NCBI RefSeq assembly: GCF_900105805.1
Contig: NZ_LT629788.1
Span: 1,736,001-1,800,000, forward strand
DNA length: 64,000 bases
Direction: 5' to 3'
Source: Pseudomonas moraviensis
Lineage (GTDB): Bacteria; Pseudomonadota; Gammaproteobacteria; Pseudomonadales; Pseudomonadaceae
Part shown: positions 8,113-16,778 of the stretch, piece by piece
Layout: the number at the start of each line of letters is the position of its first letter
Position numbering within the stretch: the first letter of the stretch is position 1
Made by a program: the position numbers and the translations under genes
The notes under the pieces: model-generated
Seen by the model: the letters and a program-made list of their open reading frames with translations, nothing else
Database searches by the model: none
Told to the model about the DNA's origin: nothing

Positions 8113-9615
8113 TTACAGCCAGTAGCTCACCGCATACCAGCCCAGCAAGCCCATCACCATGGTGTAGGGCAGGGCCATCCACACCATGCGCCCGTAAGAC
8201 AAACGCACCAGCGGGGCGATCGCCGAGGTCAGCAGGAACAAAAACGCGGCCTGACCGTTCGGCGTCGCCACACTCGGCAGATTGGTCCCGGTGTTGATCG
8301 CAATCGCCAATGTCTCGAAATGCTCGCGACTCATGTGCCCGGCAAGAAATGCCTGTTTCACTTCGGTAATGTAAATGGTCGCGACAAATACGTTGTCGCT
8401 GATCGCCGAGAGCAGACCGTTGGCGATGAACAACATCCCCGGCTGTTGATCCACCGGTAACGCCAGCACCCACTGGATCAGCGGGGCGAACAGTTGCTGA
8501 TCATGAATCACCGCTACCACGGCAAAAAACACCACCAGCAGTGCGGTAAACGGCATCGCATCCTTGAACGCGCTGCCCAAGCGATGTTCGTCAGTGATCC
8601 CGCTGAACGCAGTAATCAAGACAATCACCATCAAACCGATGAGCCCGACTTCGGCGAGATGGAACGCCAGGCATCCAATCAGAATCAGCGCCGCCGCCCC
8701 CTGCACCAATAGCGCTGCGGTCTGCCGGGGCGTACGTTCGGCATCGTCCTGGGCAGCATAGTTGGCCAGCACGGCGCGCACGTTATCCGGCAGCAGCGTG
8801 CCATATCCGAACCAGCGCAGTTTTTCCAGCAACACACAGGTCACAAGACCGGCCGCCAGCACCGGCAGCGATACCGGGGCGATCTTCTGGAAGAACTCGC
8901 CAAAATGCCAGCCCATCTCATGGCCGATCAGCAGGTTCTGCGGCTCGCCAACCAACGTGCAGACGCCACCGAGCGCTGTGCCGACTGCGCCGTGCATCAA
9001 CAGACTGCGCAGGAAAGCGCGAAATTGATTGAGGTCTTCGTGGTGCAGCGTCGGCAGGTGGCGGTCGTCACTGAACTCGCTGTCCTGACGCGGATCATTG
9101 CCCGAGGCGACCCGGTGATAGACCGAATAAAAACCCACCGCCGCACTGATGATCACCGCCGTCACGGTCAACGCATCAAGAAACGCGGAGAGGAATGCCG
9201 ATAAAAAGCAGAACATCAACGCCAGGATGGCTTTCGAGCGCACGCCCAGTAGCAGTCGCGAAAACAGAAACAGCAGCAGATCCTTCATGAAGTAAATACC
9301 GGCCACCATGAACATCAGCAGCAGGATCACCGGAAAGTTGTGCAGCAACTCGTCATACAGCGCTTGCGGCGTGGTCATCTTCAGCAACAGCGCTTCAATC
9401 AACAACAGACCGCCCGGCATCAACGGATAGCACTTGAGCGCCATGGCCAGGGTGAAGATGAACTCGATCACCAACAGCCAGCCCGCCGCGACCGGGCCGA
9501 CGGTGAACAGCACCACGGCATTGAGAATGAGGAAACCGACAATGGTCGCCTTGTACCAGCGTGGCGACTGCCCGAGGAAGTTGTGCGCGAACGCCTGGGC
9601 CATTGAACCGGACAT
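8113..9615 (-). CDS. nhaB: Na+/H+ antiporter NhaB
   Basis: This 500-residue polytopic membrane protein exchanges sodium for protons. It matches NhaB throughout: an N-terminal segment with HNFLGQSPRWYK, the ALKCYPLMPGGLL region, the DALTVTAVIISAAVGFY helix and TGTNLPSVATPNGQAAFLF in the C-terminal half. About a dozen hydrophobic helices are visible. The ATG is preceded by AAAGGAGCAGCCG, a strong ribosome site. It is transcribed leftwards and ends close to a REPIN. Its role is Na+ and pH homeostasis in the inner membrane, from family knowledge. Confidence 0.95.
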   Translation of the reverse strand: MSGSMAQAFAHNFLGQSPRWYKATIVGFLILNAVVLFTVGPVAAGWLLVIEFIFTLAMALKCYPLMPGGLLLIEALLLKMTTPQALYDELLHNFPVILLLMFMVAGIYFMKDLLLFLFSRLLLGVRSKAILALMFCFLSAFLSAFLDALTVTAVIISAAVGFYSVYHRVASGNDPRQDSEFSDDRHLPTLHHEDLNQFRAFLRSLLMHGAVGTALGGVCTLVGEPQNLLIGHEMGWHFGEFFQKIAPVSLPVLAAGLVTCVLLEKLRWFGYGTLLPDNVRAVLANYAAQDDAERTPRQTAALLVQGAAALILIGCLAFHLAEVGLIGLMVIVLITAFSGITDEHRLGSAFKDAMPFTALLVVFFAVVAVIHDQQLFAPLIQWVLALPVDQQPGMLFIANGLLSAISDNVFVATIYITEVKQAFLAGHMSREHFETLAIAINTGTNLPSVATPNGQAAFLFLLTSAIAPLVRLSYGRMVWMALPYTMVMGLLGWYAVSYWL

Positions 9616-9737
9616 CGGCTGCTCCTTTTATTAAGAAGCGCGAAAGTTGCCGGATGTTTCAGGGAAGATCAAGGTCTCGGGATGCGATTGCTTGAGAACG
9701 ATCGTGCGTTGCCAATCCGTAGCGATCACCCTGAAAC

Positions 9738-9767
9738 AGATCCACGGCGCCGTGGCGTCGTGGATCT
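9738..9767. other. 9-bp perfect hairpin between two leftward genes
   Basis: AGATCCACG and CGTGGATCT pair perfectly around a 12-base G+C-rich loop. There is no T run on either side, so a simple intrinsic terminator is doubtful; it could be a 3'-end stabiliser of the Ig-like gene or a processing site upstream of nhaB. Confidence 0.4.
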
Positions 9768-9801
9768 CTGATTACCTCAGCGCTGATGCAGTGAACGACG
9801 C

Positions 9802-10722
9802 TTAGAGCTTCGACGAAACGACTCTGATCGCCCAAGGTGCAGACAGTCGCCCCGTATCGGATTTACAGCGCAAAGTATGCACATGATTAACGGCCAGATC
9901 CGTGATGGTCGCGCTGTAGACACCGTGTTCATCGACTGCGAAGGGGACAAGATTGTTGTTGTAGTCAACAATCCACCCCGTCTCGTGAGGGATACCCGTA
10001 CCGACAACAGTGACAGCTCTATCAGTCGTGATGCCTTGATTCTCGATCTCCTGAAACTGCTCCTGACCGATGACGAACTTGATTGCCAGCACACTCGGTT
10101 TGGTTACCACAACCCGCCATGACGGCGATACGAGCCCGGTGGGGTCCCTTGCGACAAAGAGTTGCGTGCCTGGTTTAAGGTCTTCGAGTCTGGCGCTCCA
10201 GTGCCCGTTTGGGTCGATGTTCAGAAGCTTGATCACCGTGCCGTTGTTCAACAGGTCCACGGTTCGACCAGGTGTGCCCCGGCCAATGAAGTTCAGTTCA
10301 TTATGAAATGTTCTCTGACCGTCGTTGATGGGCTCTCCGTCAGGTCCGTATACCGTTTCAATTACCGGCGCGGTCACTCCCTCGACGATGACCGTCCATG
10401 GCGGCGAAATGTCCCCGCCAACATTGGTCGCTGTGTACGAATGCGGCCCGGGCAGCTGAGCGGGCAGTTTGGCGATGAAGAGGCCTCGCAGATCAGCATA
10501 AGCCGAGGTAACGGGTTGCCCCCAATCCCATATCTCAACATATTCTCTCGGAGAGGCCGAGCCGCTGATTGTCAGATTGCTGTCGTAGCTGATGCCACCG
10601 TCCTGTATGAAATCACCTCTACCGTTGGTGACCTCGCGTATCTGGAGACCACTGCCTGTCGCAGGATTGGCCGGGGCATCGGCAGGCGTTAGCGGTGCCG
10701 ATAATTTCTCTTGATCAGTCAT
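9802..10722 (-). CDS. Protein with three bacterial Ig-like repeats, unknown function
   Basis: The 306-residue product has a low-complexity Pro/Ala start (residues 1-25) and three repeats of about 95 residues. Each repeat contains a strand like NLTISGSASPREYVEIWD and ends in SPPWTVIV, SPSWRVVV or SAPWAIRVV, a beta-sandwich pattern as in bacterial Ig-like domains. No signal peptide or membrane helix is visible. I chose the ATG at 10722 because AAGGAATTTCGAG precedes it; the longer frame to 10758 lacks a ribosome site. It follows the delta-60 gene on the same strand after 144 bases. By eye its G+C is clearly lower than neighbouring genes, hinting at acquisition. Function unknown; adhesion or carbohydrate binding are only possibilities. 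Confidence 0.75.
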   Translation of the reverse strand: MTDQEKLSAPLTPADAPANPATGSGLQIREVTNGRGDFIQDGGISYDSNLTISGSASPREYVEIWDWGQPVTSAYADLRGLFIAKLPAQLPGPHSYTATNVGGDISPPWTVIVEGVTAPVIETVYGPDGEPINDGQRTFHNELNFIGRGTPGRTVDLLNNGTVIKLLNIDPNGHWSARLEDLKPGTQLFVARDPTGLVSPSWRVVVTKPSVLAIKFVIGQEQFQEIENQGITTDRAVTVVGTGIPHETGWIVDYNNNLVPFAVDEHGVYSATITDLAVNHVHTLRCKSDTGRLSAPWAIRVVSSKL

Positions 10723-10866
10723 CTCGAAATTCCTTTTTTCGGTCGTACACGCAGCCATTTGCGTGCCCGGTCATCTGATCCCTGATCGAGGTGCCCGTCT
10801 ACTGTCAGAAATTACAGGTAGGGCTATCTAGCCGACGGACGGCAACGTCCCGGTGCAAGTGTTGAT

Positions 10867-12156
10867 TCAGTGATTCAGATAACGCGCGACCATCGCCCGG
10901 TAGTTGCCATCCAGCGAAGACCCGCCGACGACAATGGCGCCGTCAGTTTGTACGGTCAGCGAATTGGCTGTATCGAGACTTCGGCCCAGCCGCGTGCGCA
11001 GCCAGCCATGGCCTTGGCCGAATTCCGGATCGAGGCTGCCATCGCGTCGATACCGGGCGACCATGAAGTCGGCTTCCACCCCACCGATGGTCGCGCCTAC
11101 CGCAACAAGGCGGCCGTCAGGCATGCGCTGAGCGGCATTCCATTGGCAACCGCTGGCGCCGATGTCCAACACCAGAGGCAGGCCATGGTGGCAGTGCAAG
11201 TCCGGTCGACCGTTTGCGTGCAGGACAAACGTCAGGCAGCGGATCGGATCGCGGCTGCTGCCGAAACAAAAAAGCCTGTCGTCGGACTCGATGATCTGAC
11301 TGACCTGAGCGCTTTTGTCATGGGCCTTGAAAGCCATGAAGCCGTCGACGGCAAAGCGCTCGTCCAGGCTTCCATCAGCCCGATAAACTGCCAGCAGGCC
11401 TTGCTGCGGAAAGTCAATGGACCCTGCGACGACGATGCGCCCGTCCTGCTTCAACAGCAGCGTGCTCAGCCAGGTATTGAGCAACAGGTGGCGGACCATC
11501 ACAAATCCGCGCCCGTTGAAGGATTCGTCCAGACAGCCATCGGGTTGCAGGCGAATCAGCATTCCGGCGTGATCGGCGAGGCTGAAATGATGGTTGGCGA
11601 TCAGCAGAATGCGGCCGTCTTCCTGCACCGCAAAATCGCAGGCTTCGACACCCGGCACGCCCGGCGGCAGCCAAGTGTCGCGAGTGCCCATGGACAGCTC
11701 GCCGGGCAGCCGCACGACCTGGAGGCCGTCATCGCCGAAGGATCGGTCTGGCTGACCGTTGGCATGAAACAGGGCGAGGGAGGGCAGGGTGCGATGGTTG
11801 TTTTCATAATGCAGGCCGGCCAGCAGAATCCTCCCGTCAGGTAACACCTGGACCTTGCCGGCCCTGGCTTCGAAACCCTCGATGAAGCTGCCGATTACGC
11901 TGCCCTGACTTCCAAAGGACAGATCGGCCGAACCATCGGCCAGCAGCCGTGCCAGGCCAAGACGACTTCCTTTCGGCGTGCCGACCTTCGCGGCAACCAG
12001 AATCCGGCCCCGGGCATCCAGCGCGACATGCTGGGTCTGGCTGGACAGACTACCGGCGAAATACACCTGGGCAACACCGCCGATGGCGAATGTCGCGTCT
12101 AGCGAACCGGGGTTGTTCCATGCAGTGGGCAGCGCATAAGTGTTGAGGGTGGACAT
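10867..12156 (-). CDS. Delta-60 repeat protein, predicted beta-propeller-like
   Basis: This 429-residue protein is built from at least seven delta-60 repeats. The signature G-x-x-D-x-x-F/G recurs at about residues 17 (GSLDATFAIGG), 75 (GSADLSFGSQG), 134 (GQPDRSFGDDG), 207 (GCLDESFNGRG), 262 (GSLDERFAVDG), 316 (GRPDLHCHHG) and 384 (GSLDPEFGQG), each followed by a PDGRILLAG-like strand. I chose the ATG at 12156, preceded by AAGGAGACGCGTGC; the frame runs open to 12222. No signal peptide is seen. Delta-60 proteins are of unknown function and are often encoded beside other repeat-rich genes, as here with the Ig-like protein downstream. Confidence 0.82.
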   Translation of the reverse strand: MSTLNTYALPTAWNNPGSLDATFAIGGVAQVYFAGSLSSQTQHVALDARGRILVAAKVGTPKGSRLGLARLLADGSADLSFGSQGSVIGSFIEGFEARAGKVQVLPDGRILLAGLHYENNHRTLPSLALFHANGQPDRSFGDDGLQVVRLPGELSMGTRDTWLPPGVPGVEACDFAVQEDGRILLIANHHFSLADHAGMLIRLQPDGCLDESFNGRGFVMVRHLLLNTWLSTLLLKQDGRIVVAGSIDFPQQGLLAVYRADGSLDERFAVDGFMAFKAHDKSAQVSQIIESDDRLFCFGSSRDPIRCLTFVLHANGRPDLHCHHGLPLVLDIGASGCQWNAAQRMPDGRLVAVGATIGGVEADFMVARYRRDGSLDPEFGQGHGWLRTRLGRSLDTANSLTVQTDGAIVVGGSSLDGNYRAMVARYLNH

Positions 12157-12371
12157 GCACGCGTCTCCTTGCGAGTGAACCCATACCCAATGAGTGGGCG
12201 GCTGACTGCACGAGCGAAACATTCAATCCCTGAACCGCGAGAAGTACAACTGGAAGAACTAACAGAACGACGGTCGCACTGTGCCAGAACAGTGTCTTGT
12301 TGAACCAGTCGGAAGCGAGCCAAGCATTCAGGCAGGACCTGACCCGGGAAGTTACGGTTTTGCCAAATGAA

Positions 12372-12402
12372 AAGGGCGGATGACTCTATGTCATCCGCCC
12401 TT
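12372..12402 (-). terminator. Strong hairpin terminator after the 88-residue gene
   Basis: A perfect 12-bp stem (AAGGGCGGATGA with TCATCCGCCCTT) and 7-base loop lie just beyond the stop at 12412. On the minus strand the stem ends in CTTTTCATTT. Confidence 0.8.
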
Positions 12403-12411
12403 GTTCGATTA

Positions 12412-12678
12412 TCAGTGTGGCATCGACCACGATTGCAGTTTGTGGCCATCTTCGCTCAGCTCGGCGCGGGCCTGCTGCAGCAGTTGTTCGAGTTGCGCCG
12501 GGTCAGAATAGGCGCTGCTCGGGATCTGTTTGCGACCAATGTGGGAATTGGTGCGGTCAACCACGGTCAGGCTCAGTTCGCCATTGCCGTCTTGTGGCGC
12601 CCAGGCCACGCACTGGAAAGGCTTGAAGGCGTGGTTGGCAATCAAAAGAGCTTCGTTGATACGCAGCGGGGCAGTCAT
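12412..12678 (-). CDS. Small conserved-looking hypothetical protein
   Basis: This is an 88-residue soluble protein with a single cysteine (AFKPFQCVAWAPQDG) and a helical C-terminal half (DPAQLEQLLQQARAELSED). No signal peptide or membrane helix is present. I do not recognise the family; small single-domain proteins with a similar layout are frequent in Pseudomonas. The coding assignment rests on codon use, the intact frame and the strong terminator immediately after its stop. The ribosome site (AGAGAAGACCCC) is moderate. Confidence 0.65.
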   Translation of the reverse strand: MTAPLRINEALLIANHAFKPFQCVAWAPQDGNGELSLTVVDRTNSHIGRKQIPSSAYSDPAQLEQLLQQARAELSEDGHKLQSWSMPH

Positions 12679-13201
12679 GGGGTCTTCTCTCTATTGGCGC
12701 CCAATCAAGTGAGGGGCCGTCGGTTGGGCTTACCGTGCGGCCGGTTACTTGTACTGATGCACGCAACCGGGGGGCGGGTCACAACTGAAACAAAGAAATT
12801 TCAGGTTCTTTACAGGAGTCGAGTTCAGGTCAGTGATGTTTTTCATGACCGAACACCGCGCTGGATTCACCCCTCACCCCAGCCCTCTCCCCGAGGAGAG
12901 GGAGCCGATTTGTGGGCTCTTCAGACCCGCGTTCGACTCGGTATTGCACGTCGGCGTACCTCGCACAAACACCTCGGTCAGTTCCCTCTACCTCTGGGAG
13001 AGGGTTAGGGTGAGGGCTACTGTCTGACACACTACGAATAGTCGATAGCTAACTAACAACCAACTTTCTTATAACGCTTTTAATAAGCCTCCTATAAGCA
13101 ATCGATACAAGCCTCCGTCAAAATCTTGCTAGTGTTACAACCGGGACAGCCAAATGACTGTTTTTACAATCATTTATTATATTTGGCGCCAAGGAACAGT
13201 C
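12679..13201. other. Intergenic stretch between the small gene and the sigma-54 activator
   Basis: Apart from the repeat element at 12870-13016 no gene is visible. The last 170 bases before the activator are notably A+T-rich and hold an inverted pair CTTAT...ATAAG (around 13072-13090). This is a likely promoter and operator zone for the rightward regulator, but no clear -35/-10 pair stands out. Confidence 0.45.
12870..13016. repeat. CCCTCACCC long inverted-repeat element, copy 2
   Basis: Left end CCCCTCACCCCAGCCCTCTC, right end GAGAGGGTTAGGGTGAGGG, with a G+C-rich interior that differs from copy 1. It sits upstream of the fap-side activator. Confidence 0.7.
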
Positions 13202-14527
13202 ATGAGCGAAGCGCCTGCGTCGAGACGTTTACTGGTGGTCGATCCCTGCGACGACTGTTACCGGCTTTTGCCCGGTTTGCGCGCGGTGGGCTGGGATGTC
13301 GACAGTTGTACCTTGGAAAATGCCGCCGATCGCGCCTGTGACGTCGGCCTGCTACGCCTGCAGCCTTTTCATCTGGAACGCCCTGAAGCCGTCAAAGAAC
13401 TGATCAGCCGCAGCGGCACCGAATGGATCGCCGTGCTCAACCAGGAAGTACTGCGCCTACAAAACGTCGGCGATTTCGTCTGTGAATGGTTCTTCGATTT
13501 CCATACCTTGCCCTTCGATGTCTCCCGCGTACAGGTCACCCTGGGTCGCGCCTTCGGCATGGCGCGTCTGCGTGGTCAGGGCACGATTCATGTCGACCAG
13601 CCGGAACACGAACTGCTCGGCGACAGCAAACCGATCCGCGAACTGCGCAAGCTGCTGAGCAAACTTGCGCCGACCGAATCGCCGGTGTTGATCCGTGGCG
13701 AAAGCGGCACCGGCAAGGAACTGGTGGCGCGCACCCTGCATCGCCAGTCCCAGCGTCACAGCAAACCGTTTGTAGCGATCAACTGCGGGGCCATTCCCGA
13801 GCATTTGATCCAGTCCGAGTTGTTCGGCCATGAAAAGGGCGCTTTTACCGGCGCGCATCAGCGCAAGGTGGGGCGCATTGAAGCAGCCAATGGCGGTACG
13901 TTGTTTCTTGATGAAATCGGCGATTTGCCGCTGGAGCTGCAGGCCAATCTGCTGCGTTTTCTGCAGGAAAAACACATCGAGCGGGTCGGCGGCAGTCAGC
14001 CCATCCCGGTTGATGTGCGAGTGCTGGCGGCGACCCACGTTGACCTGGAAGCGGCGATCGAGAAGAAGCGCTTTCGCGAAGACCTGTATTACCGGCTGAA
14101 CGTGCTGCAAGTGGTGACCGCACCGCTGCGTGAGCGCCATGGCGACCTGTCGATGCTGGCCAACCACTTTTCGCATTTCTACAGCCATGAAACCGGGCGC
14201 CGGCCTCGCAGCTTCAGCGAAGATGCCTTGATTGCCATGGGCAAACATGACTGGCCGGGGAACGTACGGGAACTGGCTAACCGGGTCCGGCGCGGTCTGG
14301 TGCTGGCGGAGGGTCGGCAGATCGAGGCGCGGGATCTGGGTTTGATCAGTCAGCACTCGGTCGCTACGCCGATGGGCACGCTGGAGGATTACAAGACCCG
14401 GGCGGAACGGCAGGCGTTGTGTGATGTGTTGAATCGGCACAGTGATAATTTAAGTGTGGCCGCGAAAGTCCTCGGAGTTTCACGGCCTACTTTTTATCGG
14501 TTGTTGCATAAGCATCAGATTCGTTAA
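13202..14527 (+). CDS. Sigma-54-dependent activator with VpsR-type N-terminal domain
   Basis: This is a 441-residue enhancer-binding protein. Residues 1-115 form a receiver-like domain without a phosphorylatable aspartate pattern, as in VpsR. The AAA+ domain has Walker A GESGTGKE (166-173), an intact GAFTGA loop for sigma-54 contact (213-218) and Walker B LFLDEIGD (234-241). A Fis-type helix-turn-helix closes the protein (VAAKVLGVSRPTFYRLL). I chose ATG 13202, preceded by AAGGAACAGTC, over an upstream in-frame ATG at 13154 that lacks a ribosome site. It converges on fapF, and a -24/-12 element lies before fapA, so it is the natural candidate activator of the fap operon. VpsR itself responds to cyclic di-GMP; that is inference here. 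Confidence 0.9.
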   Translation: MSEAPASRRLLVVDPCDDCYRLLPGLRAVGWDVDSCTLENAADRACDVGLLRLQPFHLERPEAVKELISRSGTEWIAVLNQEVLRLQNVGDFVCEWFFDFHTLPFDVSRVQVTLGRAFGMARLRGQGTIHVDQPEHELLGDSKPIRELRKLLSKLAPTESPVLIRGESGTGKELVARTLHRQSQRHSKPFVAINCGAIPEHLIQSELFGHEKGAFTGAHQRKVGRIEAANGGTLFLDEIGDLPLELQANLLRFLQEKHIERVGGSQPIPVDVRVLAATHVDLEAAIEKKRFREDLYYRLNVLQVVTAPLRERHGDLSMLANHFSHFYSHETGRRPRSFSEDALIAMGKHDWPGNVRELANRVRRGLVLAEGRQIEARDLGLISQHSVATPMGTLEDYKTRAERQALCDVLNRHSDNLSVAAKVLGVSRPTFYRLLHKHQIR

Positions 14528-14540
14528 CTGGCTGAAGATC

Positions 14541-14618
14541 AAAGGATCGCAGCCTTCGGCAGCTCCTACAGGGATTACGTAATCCGAATGCAGGAGCTGC
14601 CGAAGGCTGCGATCTTTT
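14541..14618. repeat. Paired GATCGCAGCCTTCGGCAGCTCC palindrome
   Basis: Arms GATCGCAGCCTTCGGCAGCT and AGCTGCCGAAGGCTGCGATC flank a core with the palindrome GGATTACGTAATCC. It fills the gap between the convergent activator and fapF genes and could act as a two-way terminator or mRNA-end stabiliser. Confidence 0.88.
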
Positions 14619-14626
14619 GCTTTGCT

Positions 14627-15943
14627 TTAGAAGTAATACGGGAATTTCAGGCTGAACGAGAAGTCCGGCGCATCGTCAGTCATGCCGATCGACAAGTTCG
14701 GCACGATCGTCAGGTTGTCGGTGGCCGCAATGGTCATGCCGACGTTGAAGTAACCGGCGTTGGCGTCACTCGACACCACCGACTCCCAATCGCCGCCGTC
14801 CTGTTTCAGCTTGCTCTTGCGTTGCACCAGGTCGGAAACGGAGAACGACATACTCATCTTCTCATTGAGCGCGAAGGCGATGCCGGCGCCGATCTGGAAG
14901 CTGTCGCCGATGCGCACTTTGCCTGGGGTTTTCTGGTTGACCGTGGAACTGATGTCGTCGAACGACTCCTCGAGGTTATGGGTGTAGGAAAGGCTGCCGA
15001 ACAACACCGCCGGGTCAAACGTCTTGACCAGCGAGATGCCCGGGGTGATCGACCAGACGCCGTTGCCGGTGGGCAGGGTGTCAGGGACGAACAGGTTGGA
15101 GTTGGCGTCGGTCTGGCGCAGCTTGATGCCGAACGGGTCTTTGCCGGTCGGCGCCTTGACGCGCAGGGTGACGACGGCGTCCGGGGTGTTGACCGACTCG
15201 TCGAGGAACTTGTAGGCGATACCGAAGTTGACGTCGCCAATGGTTGGATCCTTGGTCACGGTTTCTTCGGTGGTGACACCGGCCGCGCCCTGGTTGCCGC
15301 CGCCGGACTGATACGTCGACTCGCGATACACCACCGGCACGTTCAGGTCGAACTGCCAGCGGTTGTCGAAGTTGTAGCGGCCGGTGAGGTCGAGGGTCCA
15401 GGTGTCGGCCTTGATCCGGTCGAGGTTGATGTTGCCGAGGAAGATCGAATCCAGCGCAAGGAAACCGTTGAGGATCAACTGGCGGGTGTCGTAGCGCGAA
15501 TACGTCAGGCCGGTTTCGACGCTGAACTTGCCGCCGCCGAAGAAACCGCTGGCTTCGTCATACAGGTTGGAAACGCTCTGCGCCGGTTGCGAATCATCGG
15601 CCAGCGACTGACCGTAAGAAGCGCCGCTGCCCCCGGCGGCGCCTCCCGATGCGGCGGCCGCACCGGTGCCTGTGGCGGCTCCGGTAGCGACGCGATTGCC
15701 TTTCATGTCGGACGGCGATTTGGCCAGCCGTTTTGGCGGTGGGGCGGCGGGTTGTTCTTCTACCTGGCGAACCCGTTGTTCAAGTACCGCGAGCGCTTGT
15801 TGTTGTACTTCGTATCGTTGTTTCAGTTCCAGAAGTTCCCGTTTCAGGGCTTCTACATCGGCGTCGGGTGCTGCTTGCAGCATCGCCGCCGGGAGAAGGG
15901 TACTCAAACACACTGCAGCACGCAGTGATACTGATCGATACAT
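14627..15943 (-). CDS. fapF: FapF, outer-membrane amyloid secretion pore
   Basis: The 438-residue protein begins with a Sec signal peptide (MYRSVSLRAAVCLSTLLPAA). A coiled coil follows (about 33-64, LKRELLELKQRYEVQQQALA onwards), then a proline-rich linker and a beta-barrel domain of about 300 residues ending in aromatic KFPYYF, the usual outer-membrane C-terminus. FapF is known to form a trimeric 12-stranded pore whose coiled-coil gate controls export of Fap subunits. It is the last gene of the leftward fapABCDEF operon, 45 bases after fapE. All hallmarks are intact, so secretion should be functional. Confidence 0.95.
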   Translation of the reverse strand: MYRSVSLRAAVCLSTLLPAAMLQAAPDADVEALKRELLELKQRYEVQQQALAVLEQRVRQVEEQPAAPPPKRLAKSPSDMKGNRVATGAATGTGAAAASGGAAGGSGASYGQSLADDSQPAQSVSNLYDEASGFFGGGKFSVETGLTYSRYDTRQLILNGFLALDSIFLGNINLDRIKADTWTLDLTGRYNFDNRWQFDLNVPVVYRESTYQSGGGNQGAAGVTTEETVTKDPTIGDVNFGIAYKFLDESVNTPDAVVTLRVKAPTGKDPFGIKLRQTDANSNLFVPDTLPTGNGVWSITPGISLVKTFDPAVLFGSLSYTHNLEESFDDISSTVNQKTPGKVRIGDSFQIGAGIAFALNEKMSMSFSVSDLVQRKSKLKQDGGDWESVVSSDANAGYFNVGMTIAATDNLTIVPNLSIGMTDDAPDFSFSLKFPYYF

Positions 15944-15988
15944 GAATAAGCCGTCCCTTTAAGCCCAATGATCGAGACTCAGCGTAGT

Positions 15989-16735
15989 TCAATATCCGAT
16001 ATTGCGTAGGGCCCCGAGTTGGGTCAGGTTGCAGTCCAGTGCACCGGCGCTTCTGCCGTTATTGTTCAGTACGACGTTGAGTTGCGTGAGGTTGTTGACC
16101 ACGTTGGCACTGCCCAGCAATCGGGTGTTTTGCAGCAGCCCGCCCTGGGCCACCTGTTGCAATGCTGTGCCTTGATTGCCGCTGGCCTGAATGGCCATCT
16201 GCACGCCACCGCCGTTGGCCGAAACCGCGACACTGCCGGCGCCGTTGCTGCCGCTGATGGTCTGCCCGGCGACGAGCGCCTGGCCTTGCGACGGCACCAG
16301 CGCCGGCGCTTGACTGGCTTCGCTGACGTTGATTGCGACGTTGTTGTTGGCGGTGTTGCCATCGCCGGCAGCGCGCACGCTTTGCGTCACGCCCTGGCTG
16401 CTGTTGAGGCCGGCGCCACCGATGACAGTGCCGGTGCCCAAGGTGGGAGTACTGCCGTTGCCCGACTCCTTGATGGTCGAGACATAGAATTGCGGTTTGA
16501 CCGTTGCGGCCTGGATCTGCATCGAAGTCGCGGCCCCGATCAGGTCGCCGCTGGCGTTGCGCCAGGTGCTGCTCATGACAATGCCGAAGCTGATGATCCG
16601 CCCCGGCATGACGTAACGACCGCGCAGCTCGGCGAGCTCCTGGTCCTTGATTTCGATGGGTTTGAATCCGGCATGGGCTAAACCTGACGCACTCGCTGCC
16701 AGGCAGGCGGCGGCCAGCCAGTATGAGCTTTTCAT
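15989..16735 (-). CDS. fapE: FapE, minor secreted component of the Fap amyloid
   Basis: The 248-residue product has a signal peptide (MKSSYWLAAACLAASASGLA) and an Asn/Gly/Gln-rich passenger with NVAINVSEASQ and VNNLTQLNVVLNNNG stretches that resemble the Fap subunit repeat pattern. In studied systems FapE is found in small amounts in mature fibrils and on the outside of the cell. I chose ATG 16735, preceded by GGGAGCAGCAG, rather than the in-frame start at 16753. It lies between fapD and fapF, with a 43-base gap after fapD. A single cysteine (LDCNLTQLG) lies near the C-terminus. Confidence 0.93.
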   Translation of the reverse strand: MKSSYWLAAACLAASASGLAHAGFKPIEIKDQELAELRGRYVMPGRIISFGIVMSSTWRNASGDLIGAATSMQIQAATVKPQFYVSTIKESGNGSTPTLGTGTVIGGAGLNSSQGVTQSVRAAGDGNTANNNVAINVSEASQAPALVPSQGQALVAGQTISGSNGAGSVAVSANGGGVQMAIQASGNQGTALQQVAQGGLLQNTRLLGSANVVNNLTQLNVVLNNNGRSAGALDCNLTQLGALRNIGY

Positions 16736-16778
16736 CTGCTGCTCCCGGGACATCCAGTCCCATTCTCTAACTCGGCGA

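Noticed and set aside
13154..13201. Upstream ATG of the sigma-54 activator
   Set aside because: No ribosome site precedes it, whereas AAGGAACAGTC precedes ATG 13202 and the extra 16 residues are not typical of the domain.
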